This document shows, one piece after another, positions 56,163 through 64,000 of a stretch of 64,000 nucleotides of DNA. A program made the translations under genes and the position numbers. Each line of letters starts with the position of its first letter. Position 1 is the first letter of the stretch. The notes beneath the pieces are model-generated. The model was not told the DNA's origin. It was given only the letters and a program-made list of their open reading frames with translations, and did not search any database. Source of the DNA: Kitasatospora sp. NBC_01250. Its GTDB lineage: Bacteria > Actinomycetota > Actinomycetes > Streptomycetales > Streptomycetaceae. The stretch is taken from assembly GCF_036226465.1 (NCBI RefSeq), contig NZ_CP108476.1, forward strand, positions 4,712,001 through 4,776,000, read 5' to 3'.

Positions 56163-58178
56163 GTGGCTGATCGCACCAAGGATCGCACCAAGGCAGTCGT
56201 CGAGCGGGCGGCGGCCAAGACGCCGGTCGAGTCCCCGAACGAGGCCACCGGCGAGATCACCGCCCCGCTCTCCGCCGACGAGATCGCCGCGGAGCTGGCC
56301 GACCGGCCGGTCGGCGGCAAGCGCGGCGCGGACGGCGGGTCGGCTGCCACCCAGGTGATGCCGCTGCCCGCCGGCGCGAACAGCGCCACTCAGGTGCTGC
56401 CGGTACCTGCCGACGCGAACGGCGCCACCCAGGTGCTGCCGGTACCCGGCGCCGACCAGGCTCCGGCCGAGGATCCCGCCGACGAGCCGGAGACCGGCGC
56501 CGAACCCGATGCCGGGGCCGGCCTCGACGCCGGCGCCGACCTCGATGCCGGGGCCGACCTCGACGCCGCGGCCGAGCCGGATCCCGTCCAGGACGCCGAG
56601 GCGCCCGACGACCACTTCCCGGTCCCGGAGCGCCACAGCGGCGACAAGATCGCGGGGCGCTACCGGCTGGAGGAGCGCATCTCCCAGTCGACGGCCTTCA
56701 GCAGCTGGCGGGCCGTGGACGAGAAGCTGCGCCGCGCGGTCGGCGTCCACCTGCTCGCGGCCGGCAGCAAGCGCGCCGAGGGCGTGCTGGCCGCCGCCCG
56801 CTCCGCGGCCCTGCTCGGTGACCCGCGCTTCGTCCAGGTGCTGGACGCGGTCCAGGAGGGCGAGCTGGTCTACGTGATCCGGGAGTGGCTGCCGGACGCC
56901 ACCGACCTGGCCACGCTGCTCGCCCCGGGCCCGATGGAGCCCTACGACGCCTACCAGATGGCCCGTCAGCTCACCGACGCCATCGCCGCCGCGCACCGCA
57001 GTGGCCGTTCCCACCTGCGGCTGACCCCGCGCTGCGTGCTGCGCACCGACACCGGCCAGTACCGGATCAACGGGGTCGCGGTCGACGCGGCGCTGCGCGG
57101 ACTGCCCGACCAGGACGCCGAGCTGACGGACACCCGGGCGATCGGCACCCTGCTGTACGCCGCGCTCACCCACCACTGGCCGCACCCGGAGAACCGCTAC
57201 GGGCTCCCCGGCCTGCCCGAGGGCGGCACGCTGGCCCCGCCGGAGCAGCTGCGGCCCGAGGTCCACCAGGGCCTGGCCGAGCTGGCGGTGCGGGTCCTGT
57301 CGGATCCGCCGCCGCGCGGCCTGACCCCGATCACCTCGCCGGCCGCGCTGGCCAAGGAGATCGCGCTGCTGCCCAAGATCCGGCAGCCCGCACCCGAGCA
57401 GCCGGGCCCCGAACGCACCGCTCCCCGCTACCCGGCACCGCCGCGCCCGGACAACCGCACCCAGGTGCTGCGGACCGTGCCGCCGGGCGGGCACCGCCCC
57501 GCCCCCGCTCCGTTCGCGCCGCCGCCGGCCCCCGTCGCGCCAGCTCCCCGGCCGGGCCGCCGCCGGGCCAGGCGAGTGCTCCAGTGGACGGTCTCCGTGG
57601 TGCTGCTGGCCGCGATCGGCTACGGCTCCTGGGAGTTGGCCGGTCGCCTGGGGACCACGACGCAGAAGCAGGCGCTCGGCACCACCGGTGGCGCCGGCGT
57701 GGTCTCCTCGGCCTCGCCCTCCGCCAAGCCGGTCACGGCGCTGCAGATCTCGCAGATCCAGTCGTTCAACCCGTTCGGCAGCGGCCCGATGCACCCGGAG
57801 CTGATCTCCGAGATCAACAGCGGCAGCCCGAACGGCGCCTGGCAGACCCAGGGCTACTACTCCGATCTGCCCACCATCGGCCACGGCACCGGCCTGCTGG
57901 TCGACCTGGGCTCGGCCAAGTCGGTCAGCTCGGTCGAGGTCCAGTTCCTCGGCACCACCAGCGCCGAACTGCGGGTGCCCAGCGCCACCGGCGGCAGTGC
58001 CCCGACCACCCTCGACGACTTCGGCCAGCCGCTGGCCAAGGCCAGCGGGACCGACGCCCAGTTCCAGCTGACCTCGCCGGTCACCTCCCGCTACCTCTTG
58101 ATCTGGCTGACCAGCCTCCCCAAGGATAGGGACGGCAGTTACCGCGGCCAGGTGTCCGAGATCAAGGTCTCCGGCTGA
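56163..58178 (+). CDS. MurJ-associated membrane pseudokinase
   Basis: A 671-aa protein. After an acidic disordered N-terminus with Asp/Ala repeats, a protein-kinase fold occupies about residues 165-410 (GRYRLEERISQSTAFSSW). The catalytic HRD is replaced by HLRLTPRCV and the DFG region reads NGVAVDAA, and the glycine loop lacks its glycines: it is a pseudokinase. One TM helix near 480 is followed by an exported domain that resembles a discoidin-like fold. In mycobacteria the equivalent domain of MviN, when phosphorylated, recruits an FHA protein to control wall synthesis. Here it is a separate gene beside murJ. GTG 56163 follows GGGGAGG. Confidence 0.88.
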   Translation: MADRTKDRTKAVVERAAAKTPVESPNEATGEITAPLSADEIAAELADRPVGGKRGADGGSAATQVMPLPAGANSATQVLPVPADANGATQVLPVPGADQAPAEDPADEPETGAEPDAGAGLDAGADLDAGADLDAAAEPDPVQDAEAPDDHFPVPERHSGDKIAGRYRLEERISQSTAFSSWRAVDEKLRRAVGVHLLAAGSKRAEGVLAAARSAALLGDPRFVQVLDAVQEGELVYVIREWLPDATDLATLLAPGPMEPYDAYQMARQLTDAIAAAHRSGRSHLRLTPRCVLRTDTGQYRINGVAVDAALRGLPDQDAELTDTRAIGTLLYAALTHHWPHPENRYGLPGLPEGGTLAPPEQLRPEVHQGLAELAVRVLSDPPPRGLTPITSPAALAKEIALLPKIRQPAPEQPGPERTAPRYPAPPRPDNRTQVLRTVPPGGHRPAPAPFAPPPAPVAPAPRPGRRRARRVLQWTVSVVLLAAIGYGSWELAGRLGTTTQKQALGTTGGAGVVSSASPSAKPVTALQISQIQSFNPFGSGPMHPELISEINSGSPNGAWQTQGYYSDLPTIGHGTGLLVDLGSAKSVSSVEVQFLGTTSAELRVPSATGGSAPTTLDDFGQPLAKASGTDAQFQLTSPVTSRYLLIWLTSLPKDRDGSYRGQVSEIKVSG

Positions 58179-58267
58179 TTGCGGCGCCGGGCCGCCACAG
58201 GGGCTCCCGGTCGCGCATGAGGCCCACCGGCACCTGAGCGCGACCAGGGCACCCGAGGGGCAGGCAG

Positions 58268-59104
58268 ATGGCAGGACCGGCGCGACCAGAGCCGCCCGAG
58301 ACCGGCGAGCAGAGCGACGCCGAGCTGCTGGCCCGGCACGTCGCCGGGGACCAGGCGGCCTTCGGCCGGCTGGTGCACCGTCACCGGGACCGCCTGTGGG
58401 CGGTCGCCCTGCGCACCCTGGGCGACCGCGAGGAGGCCGCCGACGCGCTGCAGGACGCCCTGGTCTCGGCGCTGCGCGCCGCGCACACCTTCCAGGGCCG
58501 CTCGGCCGTCACCACCTGGCTGCACCGGATCGTGGTCAACGCCTGTCTCGACCGGGCCCGGCGGGCCAACAGCCGACGGGCCGGTTCGCTGGACGAGGAG
58601 CCGGGCCGGCTCGACACCCTGGTGCCCGCCGCCGAACCCACCGACGCCCTGGTGCTCCGGCACGAGCTGCGCCGGGAGCTCGGCGCGGCCCTGGCCGAGC
58701 TGCCGGCCGAGCAGCGGGCCGCACTGGTCCTGGTCGACATGCAGGGCTACCCGGTGGCCGAGGCCGCCGAGCTGCTGGGCGTCCCGGTGGGCACGGTGAA
58801 GAGCCGCTGCGCCCGGGGCCGGGCCCGGCTGCTGCCGCTGGTGCGCCACCTGCGGGCGGACGCCGAACCGGGCGACGGCCCGCAGCGCACCGCCGCGGGT
58901 GATGTTTCACGTGAAACGCCGCCCGGCACGCCCTCGGCCGGCCCACCCCCGAGCGCGCGGGAGGCCGGGCGAGGGGCCGCGCGGGAGCCCGGGCCGCCGA
59001 CTGGACCGCCGGGGAACCGGCCGGGCCCCGCATCCGTCCCATCGCGGGGCCCTGGCATCCCCGCCCAAGAGCCGAGCCTGGAAGGAGACGCGACGCCCCG
59101 ATGA
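58268..59104 (+). CDS. sigM: ECF sigma factor SigM
   Basis: A 278-aa ECF sigma factor. Region 2 is FGRLVHRHRDRLWAVALRTL with VTTWLHRIVVNACLDRARR; region 4 is LAELPAEQRAALVLVDMQGY with LLGVPVGTVKSRCARGRARL. A disordered Pro/Ala/Gly-rich tail of about 70 residues follows, longer than usual, and codons 213-217 of it (VSRET) are encoded by a parS site. ATG 58268 has GGGGCAGG upstream. The next gene, a zinc-binding anti-sigma factor, overlaps by ATGA. By synteny this is streptomycete SigM. Confidence 0.92.
   Translation: MAGPARPEPPETGEQSDAELLARHVAGDQAAFGRLVHRHRDRLWAVALRTLGDREEAADALQDALVSALRAAHTFQGRSAVTTWLHRIVVNACLDRARRANSRRAGSLDEEPGRLDTLVPAAEPTDALVLRHELRRELGAALAELPAEQRAALVLVDMQGYPVAEAAELLGVPVGTVKSRCARGRARLLPLVRHLRADAEPGDGPQRTAAGDVSRETPPGTPSAGPPPSAREAGRGAAREPGPPTGPPGNRPGPASVPSRGPGIPAQEPSLEGDATPR
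58904..58917. other. parS: parS site 3, inside sigM
   Basis: GTTTCACGTGAAAC, exact 14-mer core, flanked asymmetrically, lying in the 3' tail of the sigM coding sequence. It encodes VSRET in the reading frame. Confidence 0.95.
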
Positions 59105-60093
59105 CGAACCAGACCCCCGACCCCGTCGAGTCGGCGCCGAGCGCCTCCCATCCCGGCGTCGACCAGCTGGCCGACCTGCACGAGGACCTGCTGGGTGCCG
59201 AGGAGGCCGCCGCCCTGCGGAGCCACCTCGCCGACTGCGAGGAGTGTTCGGAGACCCTGGCGGCGCTGGCCGAGCTGACCGGCCTGCTGGCCGCTGATCC
59301 GCCACCGGCGATGCCGGCGGACGTCGCCCAGCGCCTCGACGCCGCGATCGCCGCCGCGATCGCCGAGCCGGCACCGGCCGACAACCACGCGGTGCCCAGC
59401 ACCCCGAAGAGCAGCACCGCACCCGCCAAGGCGACCAGCACCCCGAAGAGCAGCACCGCACCCGGCAGGGTGGCCGGCACCGCGCCGCCCGGCACCGCGC
59501 GCCAGCACACCGGCCCCGGGCGGCCCCGGCCGCGTCGGAGCCGGGTCCGGCTGCTGGCCGCCGCGGTCGCCTGCCTCGCGGTCCTGGGCGGCGGCACCGC
59601 GGCCGTCCTGGCGGGCCTCGCCAGCACCGCGGACCGCTCCGCGAACGACGCCTCCGCGGCCGGCCACCCGGCTGCCTCGTACGCCGTCCCGAGTACCTCG
59701 GCGCCGCAGGGCGGCACCAGCGCATCGCCGTTCACCCCGGCCGGTCCCGCGTTCACCGCGAGCGGTCTGCCCGACCAGCTCCGGACCCTGCTGCCCGCCG
59801 CTTCCGGCAACCTGCCGCACGCCAGCAGCGAGCAGGCCGCACCCGACCACGCCTCCCCCGCCACGGCCCCGCTGCCCGTCTGCGTCGAGTCCGCCGTCGC
59901 CGGACACCAGGGCGAGCAGCCGCTACTGGTGACGCACGGCAGCTTCCAGGGCGCGCCGGTGGACGTCTACGTCTTCCGGATCAGCGACGATCCGGCGCAC
60001 CTGGACGTCTTTCTGCTCGCCGCCGGCTGCGCCACCACCACCCCCAACTCCCCCGCCACGGTTCGCCTCCAGGAGGAGATCCCGGCCCACTGA
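59101..60093 (+). CDS. Anti-sigma factor for SigM (ZAS-type)
   Basis: A 330-aa membrane anti-sigma factor. The N-terminal zinc-binding anti-sigma domain has HLADCEECSE (HxxxCxxC, about residue 41), then a Pro/Ser/Thr-rich linker with a STPKSSTAP repeat pair, one TM helix (VRLLAAAVACLAVLGGGTAA, about 160), and an exported domain with two Cys. ATG 59101 overlaps the sigM stop codon (ATGA), so the pair is translationally coupled. It should hold SigM inactive at the membrane. Confidence 0.88.
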   Translation: MTNQTPDPVESAPSASHPGVDQLADLHEDLLGAEEAAALRSHLADCEECSETLAALAELTGLLAADPPPAMPADVAQRLDAAIAAAIAEPAPADNHAVPSTPKSSTAPAKATSTPKSSTAPGRVAGTAPPGTARQHTGPGRPRPRRSRVRLLAAAVACLAVLGGGTAAVLAGLASTADRSANDASAAGHPAASYAVPSTSAPQGGTSASPFTPAGPAFTASGLPDQLRTLLPAASGNLPHASSEQAAPDHASPATAPLPVCVESAVAGHQGEQPLLVTHGSFQGAPVDVYVFRISDDPAHLDVFLLAAGCATTTPNSPATVRLQEEIPAH

Positions 60094-60151
60094 CCACGCC
60101 CGCGCCGCCGCCACGGCCGTCCGACGGGCGGCCGCTGGTACACCAGGAGCT

Positions 60152-60178
60152 GGGAATGCGCGACACTGGTGAGTCGTT
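60152..60178 (+). promoter_or_regulatory. SigR-type promoter of trxB
   Basis: GGGAAT (60152-60157), 18-bp spacer, GTT (60176-60178), an exact match to the consensus for the thiol-stress sigma factor SigR. It lies 72 bp before the trxB start. The streptomycete trxBA operon is a known SigR target. Confidence 0.85.
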
Positions 60179-60249
60179 GTCCCGGGCGGCGGAGCAGGAC
60201 CGCCACCCTCCCCGCCTGGCGCGGGTCGCGATGCGAACCAGGAGATGCA

Positions 60250-61224
60250 GTGAGCGACGTCCGTAACGTGATCATCATCGGTTCCGGCCCCGCCGGTTAC
60301 ACGGCAGCGCTCTACACCGCGCGCGCTTCCCTCAAGCCGCTGGTCTTCGAAGGGGCCGTCACCGCCGGTGGCGCCCTGATGAACACCACCGAGGTGGAGA
60401 ACTTCCCCGGCTTCCGGGACGGCATCATGGGCCCCGAGCTCATGGACAACATGCGCGGACAGGCCGAGCGCTTCGGCGCCGAGCTGGTCCCGGACGACAT
60501 CGTCGCGGTCGACCTCACCGGTGACATCAAGACCGTCACCGACTCCGAGGGCGTCGTGCACCGGGCCCACGCCGTGATCGTCACCACCGGTTCCCAGCAC
60601 CGCAAGCTCGGCCTGCCCCGGGAGGACGCGCTCTCCGGCCGCGGTGTCTCCTGGTGCGCCACCTGCGACGGCTTCTTCTTCAAGGACCAGGACATCGCGG
60701 TGGTCGGCGGCGGTGACACCGCCCTGGAGGAGGCCACCTTCCTCTCCCGCTTCGCCAAGTCCGTCACCGTCGTGCACCGCCGGGCCGAGCTGCGCGCCTC
60801 CAAGGCGATGCAGGAGCGTGCCTTCGCCGACCCGAAGATCAGCTTCGCCTGGGACAGCGCCGTCGAGGCCGTCCACGGCGACCCGAAGCTGACCGGTGTG
60901 ACCCTGCGCGACACCACCACCGGCGAGCTGCGCGAGCTGCCGGTCACCGGCCTGTTCATCGCGATCGGCCACGACCCGCGCACCGAGCTCTTCAAGGGCC
61001 AGCTGGAGCTGGACGCCGAGGGCTACCTCAAGGTGGAGTCCCCCACCACCCGCACCAACATCCCCGGTGTCTTCGGCGCCGGCGACGTGGTCGACCACAC
61101 CTACCGCCAGGCGATCACCGCGGCCGGTACCGGCTGCGCCGCCGCCCTGGACGCCGAGCGCTACCTGGCCCACCTGGCCGACGCGGCCGGCAAGGAGAGC
61201 GAGACCGCCGCCGTCGCGGTCTGA
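60250..61224 (+). CDS. trxB: Thioredoxin reductase
   Basis: A 324-aa flavoprotein. It has the N-terminal FAD motif [14 protein letters not shown], redox centre WCATCDG (Cys136/Cys139), NADPH loop [15 protein letters not shown], and the C-terminal FAD motif [10 protein letters not shown]. It reduces thioredoxin with NADPH. GTG 60250 follows AGGAG. trxA follows after 131 bp containing a parS site. Confidence 0.97.
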   Translation: MSDVRNVIIIGSGPAGYTAALYTARASLKPLVFEGAVTAGGALMNTTEVENFPGFRDGIMGPELMDNMRGQAERFGAELVPDDIVAVDLTGDIKTVTDSEGVVHRAHAVIVTTGSQHRKLGLPREDALSGRGVSWCATCDGFFFKDQDIAVVGGGDTALEEATFLSRFAKSVTVVHRRAELRASKAMQERAFADPKISFAWDSAVEAVHGDPKLTGVTLRDTTTGELRELPVTGLFIAIGHDPRTELFKGQLELDAEGYLKVESPTTRTNIPGVFGAGDVVDHTYRQAITAAGTGCAAALDAERYLAHLADAAGKESETAAVAV

Positions 61225-61243
61225 CCTCCCGGCACCATCCCCT

Positions 61244-61279
61244 CGCAGCCAGGTGTTTCACGTGAAACGCCCGGCTGCG
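61244..61279. other. parS: parS site 4, in the trxB-trxA gap
   Basis: GTTTCACGTGAAAC at 61255-61268, inside a larger imperfect palindrome: CGCAGCC at 61244-61250 pairs with GGCTGCG at 61273-61279. The structure sits 20 bp after the trxB stop, so it may also form a hairpin in the message. Confidence 0.93.
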
Positions 61280-61355
61280 AAACAGAATCCCCCGCTCCGT
61301 TGTTGTCCCTTTCGGAGCACCCAGCACCACCCCGCATGCGACCTTAGGAGTTCCC

Positions 61356-61700
61356 GTGGCCGGCGCCACCATAACCGTCACCGACGCGACCTTCGAGAGC
61401 GACGTCCTCAACAGCGACAAGCCCGTGATCGTGGACTTCTGGGCCGAATGGTGCGGCCCCTGCCGTCAGGTCGCCCCCGTGCTGGAGGCCGTCGCCGAGG
61501 AGTACGGCGACCAGCTCACCATTGCCAAGCTCAACGTCGACGAGAACCAGGCCGTCCCCGCGCAGTACGGCATCGTCTCGATCCCGACCATGAACGTCTA
61601 CGTCAAGGGCGAGCTCGTCAAGAGCATCGTCGGCGCCAAGCCCAAGGCCGCCCTGCTGCGCGACCTCGACGGCATCATCACGGTGAAGCCGGTCGGCTGA
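61356..61700 (+). CDS. trxA: Thioredoxin
   Basis: A 114-aa thioredoxin: [20 protein letters not shown] has the redox pair Cys33/Cys36, and [13 protein letters not shown] has the cis-Pro. It reduces protein disulfides in the cytoplasm. GTG 61356 follows TAGGAG. It may be transcribed with trxB from the SigR promoter. Confidence 0.97.
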   Translation: MAGATITVTDATFESDVLNSDKPVIVDFWAEWCGPCRQVAPVLEAVAEEYGDQLTIAKLNVDENQAVPAQYGIVSIPTMNVYVKGELVKSIVGAKPKAALLRDLDGIITVKPVG

Positions 61701-61717
61701 GCCGACGGCAGCACGGA

Positions 61718-61750
61718 CGAGAGGGCGGCCCCATCGGGGCCGCCCTCTCG
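61718..61750. terminator. Perfect 15-bp stem terminator after trxA
   Basis: CGAGAGGGCGGCCCC, loop ATC, and its exact complement. It lies in the convergent gap between trxA and the acetyltransferase gene, so it can work both ways. Confidence 0.95.
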
Positions 61751-61773
61751 CGTTGCCGGCCGGACCGACCGCG

Positions 61774-62391
61774 TCAGAACGGGCGCAGTGCGGGCTCCTT
61801 GCGCCCGGCGCCGAGCAGCCGCTCCAGCGCCCCCTCCGCACCGCCCTTCCAGGAGACGGTGGCGCGCGCCTCCAGCCGCAGCCGTGGGTAGCGGTGGTGC
61901 GGGCGCACCGTCTTGAACCCGACCGCCAGCAGGTGCTCGGCCGGCAGCAGGCAGCTCGGCCGATCGCCGCCCGCCGCCCCGAAGGCCTCGATCGCCCGGA
62001 AGCCCCGCCCCAGCAGGTCCTTCGCGACCGCCTGCACCAGCACCCTTCCGATGCCCTGTCCCTGGTAGCCCGGCAGCACCCGACTCATCATCAGCTGCAC
62101 GGCGTCCGGGGAGACCGGACTGGTCGGGAAGGACTGCGAGCGCGGCACGTAGGCCGGTGGCGCGTAGAGCACGAACCCGGCCGGCTCCTGGTCGACGTAG
62201 ACCAGCCGGCCACAGGACCCCCACTCCAGCAGCGCCGCGGAGATCCACCCCTCCTTCTCCGCCCCCGCCTTCCCGCTGTCCACCGCCTCCCGGCCGCGCA
62301 CCGGATCGAGCTCCCAGAAGACACAGGAGCGGCAGGGCGCGGGCAGATCCCCCAGGTTGTCCAGTGTCAGGGGGACGATCCTGCGACCCAT
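61774..62391 (-). CDS. GNAT-family acetyltransferase of the par locus
   Basis: A 205-aa protein. The N-terminus has a CxxC-like pair, LPAPCRSCVFWELDP, and the GNAT acetyl-CoA loop is LPGYQGQGIGRVLVQAV (about residue 107). This gene lies between parB and trxA in streptomycetes. Its substrate is unknown. ATG 62391 follows GAGGAGGTG. Confidence 0.88.
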   Translation of the reverse strand: MGRRIVPLTLDNLGDLPAPCRSCVFWELDPVRGREAVDSGKAGAEKEGWISAALLEWGSCGRLVYVDQEPAGFVLYAPPAYVPRSQSFPTSPVSPDAVQLMMSRVLPGYQGQGIGRVLVQAVAKDLLGRGFRAIEAFGAAGGDRPSCLLPAEHLLAVGFKTVRPHHRYPRLRLEARATVSWKGGAEGALERLLGAGRKEPALRPF

Positions 62392-62479
62392 GCGGCACAC
62401 CTCCTCGTTCGGTTCCTCCCCCGGGGGCGAGGGCCAACCAGTCCGACCGGCGCGCTCCTCCCCCAGGACCCGTACAGAC

Positions 62480-62521
62480 ACCGGTGGGTGCATGTTTCAC
62501 GTGAAACATGCACCCACCGGT
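62480..62521. other. parS: parS site 5, centre of a 42-bp perfect palindrome
   Basis: The core TGTTTCACGTGAAACA (62493-62508) lies inside a perfect 42-bp palindrome (62480-62521) with no loop. It lies 56 bp past the parB stop on the minus strand and is well placed to be the parB terminator as well as its binding site. Confidence 0.96.
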
Positions 62522-62577
62522 CCAGCATGCCCGTCTCGGCCGAGCCGCACAGCAGCGGGCACAGGCCCCGAGCGGGC

Positions 62578-63657
62578 TCAGCTCTGCGAGAGCCGCAGCC
62601 CGTCCTCCCCTGGCGCCAGGCTGTCCAGGATCCGGTTGAGGTCGTCCACCGAGGCGAACTCCAGGACCACCTTGCCCTTGCCCAGCTTGCCACCCCGCTG
62701 CGAGACCTCGACCTTCACCCGGGTGTCGAACCGGTCGGAGAGCCGACCCGCCAGGTCGTTGAAGGCCGGGGAGAGGATCTTGCCCGCCTTGGGGCCCACC
62801 GGACGCGGCTTCTCCTGCGGCTCCAGCAGCTTCACCATCTCCTCGGTGCTGCGCACCGAGAGCCCCTCCGCGATGATCCGCTTGGCCAGCTGCTCCTGCT
62901 GCCACTCGGCCGCGACCCCGAGCAGCGCCCGGGCGTGACCGGCGGTCAGCACCCCGGCGGCCACCCGGCGCTGCACCGCCGAGGAGAGCTTGAGCAGCCG
63001 CAGCGTATTGGAGAGGTGCGAACGCGAGCGGCCGATCCGGTCCGCCAGCTCGTCCTGGGTGCAGCCGAACTCCTCCAGCAGCTGCTGGTAGGCGGCGGCC
63101 TCCTCCAGCGGGTTCAGCTCCGCCCGGTGCAGGTTCTCCAGCAGCGCTTCCAGCAGCAGCTTGTCGTCCTCGGTGGCCCGCACGATCGCCGGGATCCGCT
63201 CCAGCCCGGCCTCCTGGGAGGCGCGCCAGCGCCGCTCACCCATGATCAGCTCGTAGCGCTCCGGACCCACCTGACGGACCACCACCGGCTGGAGCAGACC
63301 CACCTCCTTGATCGAGGTGACCAGCTCCTCCAGCTTCTCCTCGTCGAACACCTTGCGGGGCTGCGCCGGATTGGGCGTGATCGCGTCCAGCGGCAGCTCG
63401 GCGAAGCGCACGCCCTCCACCGGCACCAGCTCCGGGCGCGCGCTCGAAGCCACCCGCGCCGCCACCGTGCCGCGCCCCGCCGGCAGCACCGGCACCGCGC
63501 TGGGCGACACCGCTCCGGTCTCCAGCACCGCCGCGCCACCGGGCGCCACCGGCCTGTCGGCGGCGGCGGTCGTGGCCGCCGTCCCGGGAGCCGCCGACGC
63601 ACCGGCCGCCGGAATCAGCGCACCCAGCCCACGACCCAGACCCCTGCGACCACTCAC
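62578..63657 (-). CDS. parB: Chromosome-partitioning protein ParB
   Basis: A 359-aa ParB. Near the N-terminus is GRRGLGRGLGALIPAAG (ParA-stimulating motif); an Ala/Pro linker follows, then the CTPase/ParB-Srx domain with GERRWRASQEAGLERIPAIV (about residue 141) and ENLHRAELNPLEEAAAY, a helix-turn-helix (TQDELADRIGRSRSHLSNTL, about 204) that reads parS, and a C-terminal dimerisation domain. It loads at parS and slides as a CTP-gated clamp to organise origin regions. GTG 63657 overlaps the parA stop, so the two are coupled. Confidence 0.97.
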   Translation of the reverse strand: MSGRRGLGRGLGALIPAAGASAAPGTAATTAAADRPVAPGGAAVLETGAVSPSAVPVLPAGRGTVAARVASSARPELVPVEGVRFAELPLDAITPNPAQPRKVFDEEKLEELVTSIKEVGLLQPVVVRQVGPERYELIMGERRWRASQEAGLERIPAIVRATEDDKLLLEALLENLHRAELNPLEEAAAYQQLLEEFGCTQDELADRIGRSRSHLSNTLRLLKLSSAVQRRVAAGVLTAGHARALLGVAAEWQQEQLAKRIIAEGLSVRSTEEMVKLLEPQEKPRPVGPKAGKILSPAFNDLAGRLSDRFDTRVKVEVSQRGGKLGKGKVVLEFASVDDLNRILDSLAPGEDGLRLSQS

Positions 63658-64000
63658 CGATTGCCCTCCATCGTGCTGTGCTGTGCCGTCGGCGTCGCCT
63701 GCGCGCCGATCGTGTGCCGGTGCTGTCCCACCGCGTCCAACGCCTCGGCCGCCGCCTGCTCCACCGCGGTGGCCGGGCCCTCCAGGCCGACCGCCCGCAG
63801 CGCCAGTTCCCGCGCCGCCTCCAGGTAGGAGAGCGCGCCGGTGGAGCCGGGATCGTAGGTGAGCACCGTCTGCCCGTAGCTCGGTGCCTCCGAGATGCGC
63901 ACCGAACGCGGGATCGCGGTCCGCAGCACCTCCGTGGTGAAGTGGTTGCGCACCTCCTGCGCGACCTGGGCGGCCAGCCTGGTCCGCGCGTCGTACATGG
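63654..64000 (-). CDS. parA: Chromosome-partitioning ATPase ParA (3' part; 5' end outside window)
   Basis: The last 115 codons of ParA/Soj; the beginning, including the Walker A motif, lies beyond the right edge. MYDARTRLAAQVAQEV, NHFTTEVLRTAIPRSVRISE and APSYGQTVLTYDPGSTGALS are typical of the C-terminal part of the MinD/ParA ATPase. It drives ParB-parS complexes apart. The stop TGA overlaps the parB GTG (GTGA). Confidence 0.95.
   Translation of the reverse strand, partial: MYDARTRLAAQVAQEVRNHFTTEVLRTAIPRSVRISEAPSYGQTVLTYDPGSTGALSYLEAARELALRAVGLEGPATAVEQAAAEALDAVGQHRHTIGAQATPTAQHSTMEGNR

Overview
This 64 kb window is high-GC chromosomal DNA from a streptomycete (Streptomyces, Kitasatospora or a close relative). 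The evidence is third-position GC bias, AGGAGG-type ribosome sites, many GTG starts, five copies of the actinomycete centromere palindrome GTTTCACGTGAAAC (parS), and a right-hand gene order that is the conserved origin-proximal block of Streptomyces: parA-parB-acetyltransferase-trxA-trxB-anti-sigma-sigM-pseudokinase-murJ-DUF6049-cca ... ino1-padR-PBP ... femX ... rpsF-ssb-rpsR-rplI-dnaB. dnaA and oriC should lie a few kb beyond the right end. No rRNA, tRNA, CRISPR array, prophage or biosynthetic cluster was seen.

Left third (1-20 kb), signalling and cell surface: a NarL/DevR-type response regulator, a phosphotransferase-fold protein, two neighbouring membrane Ser/Thr kinases, the bacterial proteasome activator Bpa, secreted or lipid-anchored proteins, a Tat-type DyP peroxidase head-to-head with a beta-helix lipoprotein, a 955-residue LAFTG sortase substrate, a quinone oxidoreductase and a modular secreted carbohydrate-binding protein.

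Middle (20-34 kb), metabolism: a cyclohydrolase (fchA-like) translationally coupled to a FolD paralogue that lacks the catalytic lysine, a K+ channel, the molybdopterin genes mobA/DUF6457/moeA, an MBL hydrolase, an azoreductase with a divergent HxlR regulator, a HAD-methyltransferase fusion, a truncated alpha/beta hydrolase, an ECF sigma factor with a DGPF partner, a 121-bp MITE-like element abutting the dnaB stop codon, dnaB, a DnaA-box cluster in its upstream region, and a MATE exporter.

Right half (34-64 kb), core origin-proximal functions: the rpsF-ssb-rpsR-rplI operon with a parS inside it; cell-wall genes (FemX, alanine-racemase-like, GT87, class A PBP); PadR regulator with a visible promoter and operator, then inositol-1-phosphate synthase; transporter; CCA-adding enzyme; DUF6049, MurJ and its pseudokinase partner; sigM and its anti-sigma factor; trxB (with a SigR-type promoter) and trxA; parB and the 3' end of parA. 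ParB should load at the five parS sites, two of which form the centre of long perfect palindromes that also look like transcription terminators.
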